From positions 1 through 64,000 of the forward strand of contig NZ_MDDP01000010.1 in assembly GCF_001999725.1 (NCBI RefSeq): a stretch of DNA of 64,000 bases, in the 5' to 3' direction. How positions within the stretch are numbered: position 1 is the stretch's first letter; every line of letters starts with the position of its first letter. Under the pieces are notes generated by a model that saw only the letters and a program-made list of their open reading frames with translations, made no database searches and had not been told where the DNA came from. The position numbers were made by a program, and so were the translations under genes. Below are positions 61,901 through 64,000 of this stretch, one piece after another. The stretch is from Cellulophaga omnivescoria (GTDB lineage: Bacteria; Bacteroidota; Bacteroidia; Flavobacteriales; Flavobacteriaceae).

Positions 61901-62556
61901 TTTTTTATAAATCTATACGCTTGTGCTCCAAATGGGTCTAAGTAAATGCTTAGCCATTGGCTGTCTAAATTTGCCAATAAAGTGCCGGCTACATTAGTTA
62001 AAATAAAGATTACAATTCCGCCTAAATATAAAATAGACATTCTTTTAAAAAATGTCATTAAGCTAAAAAATAATGCGCCAATAAAAAGCGAATTAAGTGT
62101 TAGGAAAAATATAAACGGAAGAAAATAAGCTGTAAAATCAAAACTAGTATATGTTCCATAATCTGGTCTGTTTAATAACGCTCCAATAGTAAAGCCAATC
62201 ATAGCACCAAGTACAGCACCAATGTTCATAACAGTAACAATGGTAAAACTACCTAAAAAGCGGCCTATAATGTAATTTTTTTCTGTTATTGGAAACGAAA
62301 AATATGTTTGTGCCGTCTTATGCTCTTCATCTCTGTATACTGGTACACCCATAATTGCTGCATAGAAAAACAAGCCAAGAATGCTTAGACTACCTAAAAC
62401 ACCAGCAATTGCGTTAGGGCTATTTGTAAATTGTGCTGTTCCAGAATCCTCAAAAACGGAAATTAATAGCGGAATTATAAACAGTAGAAAAATGTAAATG
62501 TAAGTTACTGGTCTGCGTAACCTGTACTTTAGTTCAAATAAAAATATCTCTTTCAT
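58951..62556 (-). CDS. ABC-2 permease fused to an M1-family aminopeptidase
   Basis: A 1201-aa protein. The N-terminal half (about 1-580) has two sets of six or so membrane helices of the ABC-2 permease type. The C-terminal half is a gluzincin M1 peptidase domain with the zinc site VTSHEVAHQWWGHI and downstream Glu in ETLAEYVSLM, facing the periplasm. The ATPase gene lies 2 bp upstream. This permease-peptidase fusion is found across Bacteroidota. The substrate is unknown. Confidence 0.92.
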   Translation of the reverse strand: MKEIFLFELKYRLRRPVTYIYIFLLFIIPLLISVFEDSGTAQFTNSPNAIAGVLGSLSILGLFFYAAIMGVPVYRDEEHKTAQTYFSFPITEKNYIIGRFLGSFTIVTVMNIGAVLGAMIGFTIGALLNRPDYGTYTSFDFTAYFLPFIFFLTLNSLFIGALFFSLMTFFKRMSILYLGGIVIFILTNVAGTLLANLDSQWLSIYLDPFGAQAYRFIKKYWSINEVNTLYLPLYGEFLLNRLMWFVISIGIFAFTVFKFSYPSFLIPKKAKKLKEDTTAPQSSVAIENIKQVFTKKANWGNLWSLSKIEFLSIVKENAFRILILIGIIFSVFIATQSTQTYGTPSLPITRFMVQELSSGLLVFSIIILVIYAGEAVHRTRNNKTFEFYDALPVTNTTLYISKIIALVGVAVVLTIVTIIVGMLYQTYNGYFNYEVGLYLVFNFANIFPAYITTVLLAFFIHILANNKFLGHFLVIVISLGLPILITLVFKVNNPLFIYGGLPSSFLSDLNGFGHYLIGGFWLNLYWILFSCILAVVGYAFWNRGFYSNFKERLRLAASRFKGKTIIAFVAFIIGFIAVGAYSYYNLQVLNTIGSADHSNKIAADAEKNYAKYLNKPHIQVVDLKAKIDIYPEERDVYAEGNFTAVNNFDTPIDTLLMEVKFGVADTKITKVVYNGKELQPFLKDSVYRLFIYKLPKPLQPKDTASLIINTRAITKGFANGLETNVLNNGTFFRDDIFPSFHYEIALNDNGTRKKYDLEEMDYLFPPRTDSTALKKSLFNEDANYMNFEATVSTSKGQTAIAPGNLIKKWDKDNRSYFTYKLDEKTDYFFNFASAAYDVEKDYWTAPSGKKVAIEIYHSPKHKRNLKHFINGIKVSLDYNSKNFYEYPYSVIRIVEFPAYSTFAQSFATTIPYSEDFGFVADFSKAEDFNYAFRVTSHEVAHQWWGHIVSPSKTSGSNIISETLAEYVSLMTMKNEYGENGIKSFLKNSLDSYLSARQFSFKPERSLINVETGQHIWYRKGSMVMYELQDVIGENKINGALKQFLNEYKYFNKGVYPTSDNLYDALYAVAPDSLKYKVTDGFKEIVLYENKVTEAKTKKLDNGKWETTFTVNSSKIYYDDKGKERETDTKKNLVDVGLFGPDIKNEENVTLKDPYYFELKWLAPGDNTFTIVTDKKPEKAGIDPYNKLIDRKSDDNLKEVLE

Positions 62557-62558
62557 AA

Positions 62559-63440
62559 TTACACAGTTTGTTTAGCCTTTTGGTTAATACTGTAAAAGTA
62601 AAAGTCCTCTAAAGTGTTACTTATAACCTCAAAACCTTCTCCAGGGTTACTGTCTGCATATACATTTATGTTTAGATTTCCACCACGTAAATAAGACGAT
62701 AAAACAGTGTAGTTTTCTTCGTAAGTAGCAATTTCTTCTTTCTTAATACTTTTTCTAAACACCTTGCCATTTAAAGAGTTTGTAAGCTCCATAGGATGAC
62801 CTTGTACAAGTACTTGCCCTTCATTAAAAACAGCCATATTTGTACAAAGGTTAATAACATCATCTACAATATGTGTAGATAAAATAACAACAGCCTCTTC
62901 TCCTAACTCACTTAATAGGTTATGAAAACGATTACGCTCTAGCGGATCTAAGCCAGCAGTAGGCTCATCTACAATTATTAATTTTGGATTGCCAATAAGT
63001 GCCTGTGCAATACCAAATCGTTGGCGCATACCACCAGAGTAATCTCCTAAATTTCTTTTTCTAAACTTGTATAAGTTTACTTTGTTTAGCAAATCTGCTA
63101 CGTATGCTTTACGCTCACCACTATTTTGTATACCTTTTATTTTTGCAATATGGTTTAGCATCATCTCTGCAGAAACTTTTGGGTAAACCCCAAAATCTTG
63201 AGGTAAGTAACCCAAAACTTTACGTAATTCTTCGGGCTTATTAAAAACATCAATACCATTAAATTCTATACTGCCGCTATCTGCTAATTGTAAGGTAGCT
63301 ATGGTTCTCATTAAACTAGATTTACCAGCGCCATTTGGTCCTAAAAGGCCAAACATACCTTTGCTAATTTCTAAATTTACATTGTTTAACGCTTTTGTTC
63401 CATTAGGATACGTTTTGTTTAGGTCTTTAATAGATAGCAT
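62559..63440 (-). CDS. ABC transporter ATP-binding protein
   Basis: A 293-aa ATPase with Walker A GPNGAGKSS, signature YSGGMRQRFG, Walker B LIIVDEPTAGLDP and switch His in LSTHIVDDV. The C-terminal 60 residues form a small regulatory extension. It is the partner of the permease-peptidase that starts 2 bp downstream. Confidence 0.94.
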   Translation of the reverse strand: MLSIKDLNKTYPNGTKALNNVNLEISKGMFGLLGPNGAGKSSLMRTIATLQLADSGSIEFNGIDVFNKPEELRKVLGYLPQDFGVYPKVSAEMMLNHIAKIKGIQNSGERKAYVADLLNKVNLYKFRKRNLGDYSGGMRQRFGIAQALIGNPKLIIVDEPTAGLDPLERNRFHNLLSELGEEAVVILSTHIVDDVINLCTNMAVFNEGQVLVQGHPMELTNSLNGKVFRKSIKKEEIATYEENYTVLSSYLRGGNLNINVYADSNPGEGFEVISNTLEDFYFYSINQKAKQTV

Positions 63441-63545
63441 ATGTAATTTTTTATTTTTAGTGATGTTGCTAGGTTAGTAACTATATTTGTTAACTTGTTA
63501 CACTTTTATATAGTTATTTTAAGAAATGTCTTACTGTTTTAACAA

Positions 63546-64000
63546 TTATCTCCAAGTAATTGCTTTTTTAGATGCATCTTTAAACTGATAAACAATATGT
63601 GCTAGCCTTGCTTTAATTAGCTGTTGCCTACCGTACTTTGTTCTGGTGTAAATTAAAGAAGATTTACCAACAAATTCTTCCCAATAAAAATGAAATCTTT
63701 TAGCTTCTGCTTTACGTTTACAAAAAATGGTAGGCACAACGTAATAGGTACGTAAATTCCACTTTCTTTTTAACCAAGAGCTATTGTCTATTAAATACTT
63801 GGGGTTGTCTACAGGAGCAATAATTTCTTCTAGAGCAGTAATAAATAAAGAGCTCTCATTAGTGGTTACGCCTGATATGTAAAATGCAAAAACACCATTG
63901 CTATACCGGTCGGTTTCTAGTTTAATTTTGTTTATTGGTGTTGTTATTTTTTGTAATGCTAGTAAAGAATGTAATACAGCTTCGGCTATTTTTTTTGTTT
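63546..64000 (-). CDS. C-terminal part of a larger protein, cut by the right edge
   Basis: The minus-strand frame ending at 63546 stays open to the window edge (151 codons), so the start lies outside. The visible part includes LHSLLALQKITTPINKIKLE, DNPKYLIDNSSW, an RTYYVVPTIFCKRKAEAKRF block and YTRTKYGRQQLIKARLAH. The last region recalls the C-terminus of large Bacteroidota DEAD/DEAH helicase proteins, from memory only; treat as unassigned. Confidence 0.55.
   Translation of the reverse strand, partial: TKKIAEAVLHSLLALQKITTPINKIKLETDRYSNGVFAFYISGVTTNESSLFITALEEIIAPVDNPKYLIDNSSWLKRKWNLRTYYVVPTIFCKRKAEAKRFHFYWEEFVGKSSLIYTRTKYGRQQLIKARLAHIVYQFKDASKKAITWR

Overview
This is a low-GC chromosomal segment of a Bacteroidota bacterium, almost certainly family Flavobacteriaceae. 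The gene content points there: a hemC-hemD fusion, a suf operon followed by DUF59 and DUF2480 proteins, a DUF4292 lipoprotein next to an EnvC-like protein, DUF3078, DUF1460, and an ABC permease fused to an M1 peptidase. No rRNA, tRNA or CRISPR array was recognised. All family names come from reading the proteins by eye; no database search was run.

Layout. 0-1.6 kb: a Xer-like tyrosine recombinase with an att-like site just past its 3' end; the window's left edge appears to enter an array running leftward. 1.6-7.6 kb: housekeeping genes (EnvC-like, DUF4292, TPR, branched-chain amino-acid carrier, thiL). 7.7-15.6 kb: Fe-S cluster assembly (A-type carrier, sufBCDSE, DUF59, DUF2480) and a DUF3078 outer-membrane protein. 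15.6-26.2 kb: an SDR protein, a frameshifted M28 peptidase, a CBS protein, a three-gene ABC exporter and a YejM-like sulfatase. 26.2-39.0 kb: accessory region, all genes on the minus strand, mostly small lipoproteins and membrane proteins of unknown role. 39-44 kb: VOC protein, ComEC-like metallo-beta-lactamase and a sortilin/BNR-repeat protein. 44.3-58.1 kb: haem biosynthesis (hemJ, hemH, hemA, hemCD, hemE, hemF) with envelope genes between. 58-64 kb: fasciclin protein, M1/ABC system and a truncated gene at the right edge.

The most interesting region is 28.1-39.0 kb. It reads as an integron-like cassette array. Single genes (once a pair) are separated by structured elements, usually 125-190 nt, that begin CAAC and end GTTG on the plus strand. 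They carry imperfect inverted arms with a mismatched spacer and, in two elements, a one-base bulge at the same place, plus an internal hairpin. The two ends of individual cassettes are complementary to each other but differ between cassettes, which is the signature of circular-cassette exchange through attC sites. The array is headed at 38955-38990 by a 36-nt sequence that recurs (34/36 identical) 21 bp past the stop codon of the recombinase at the left edge. The recombinase shows no extra IntI-type domain, so this may be an integron analogue built on a different recombinase. Function is inference; folding, comparative searches and excision assays would settle it.
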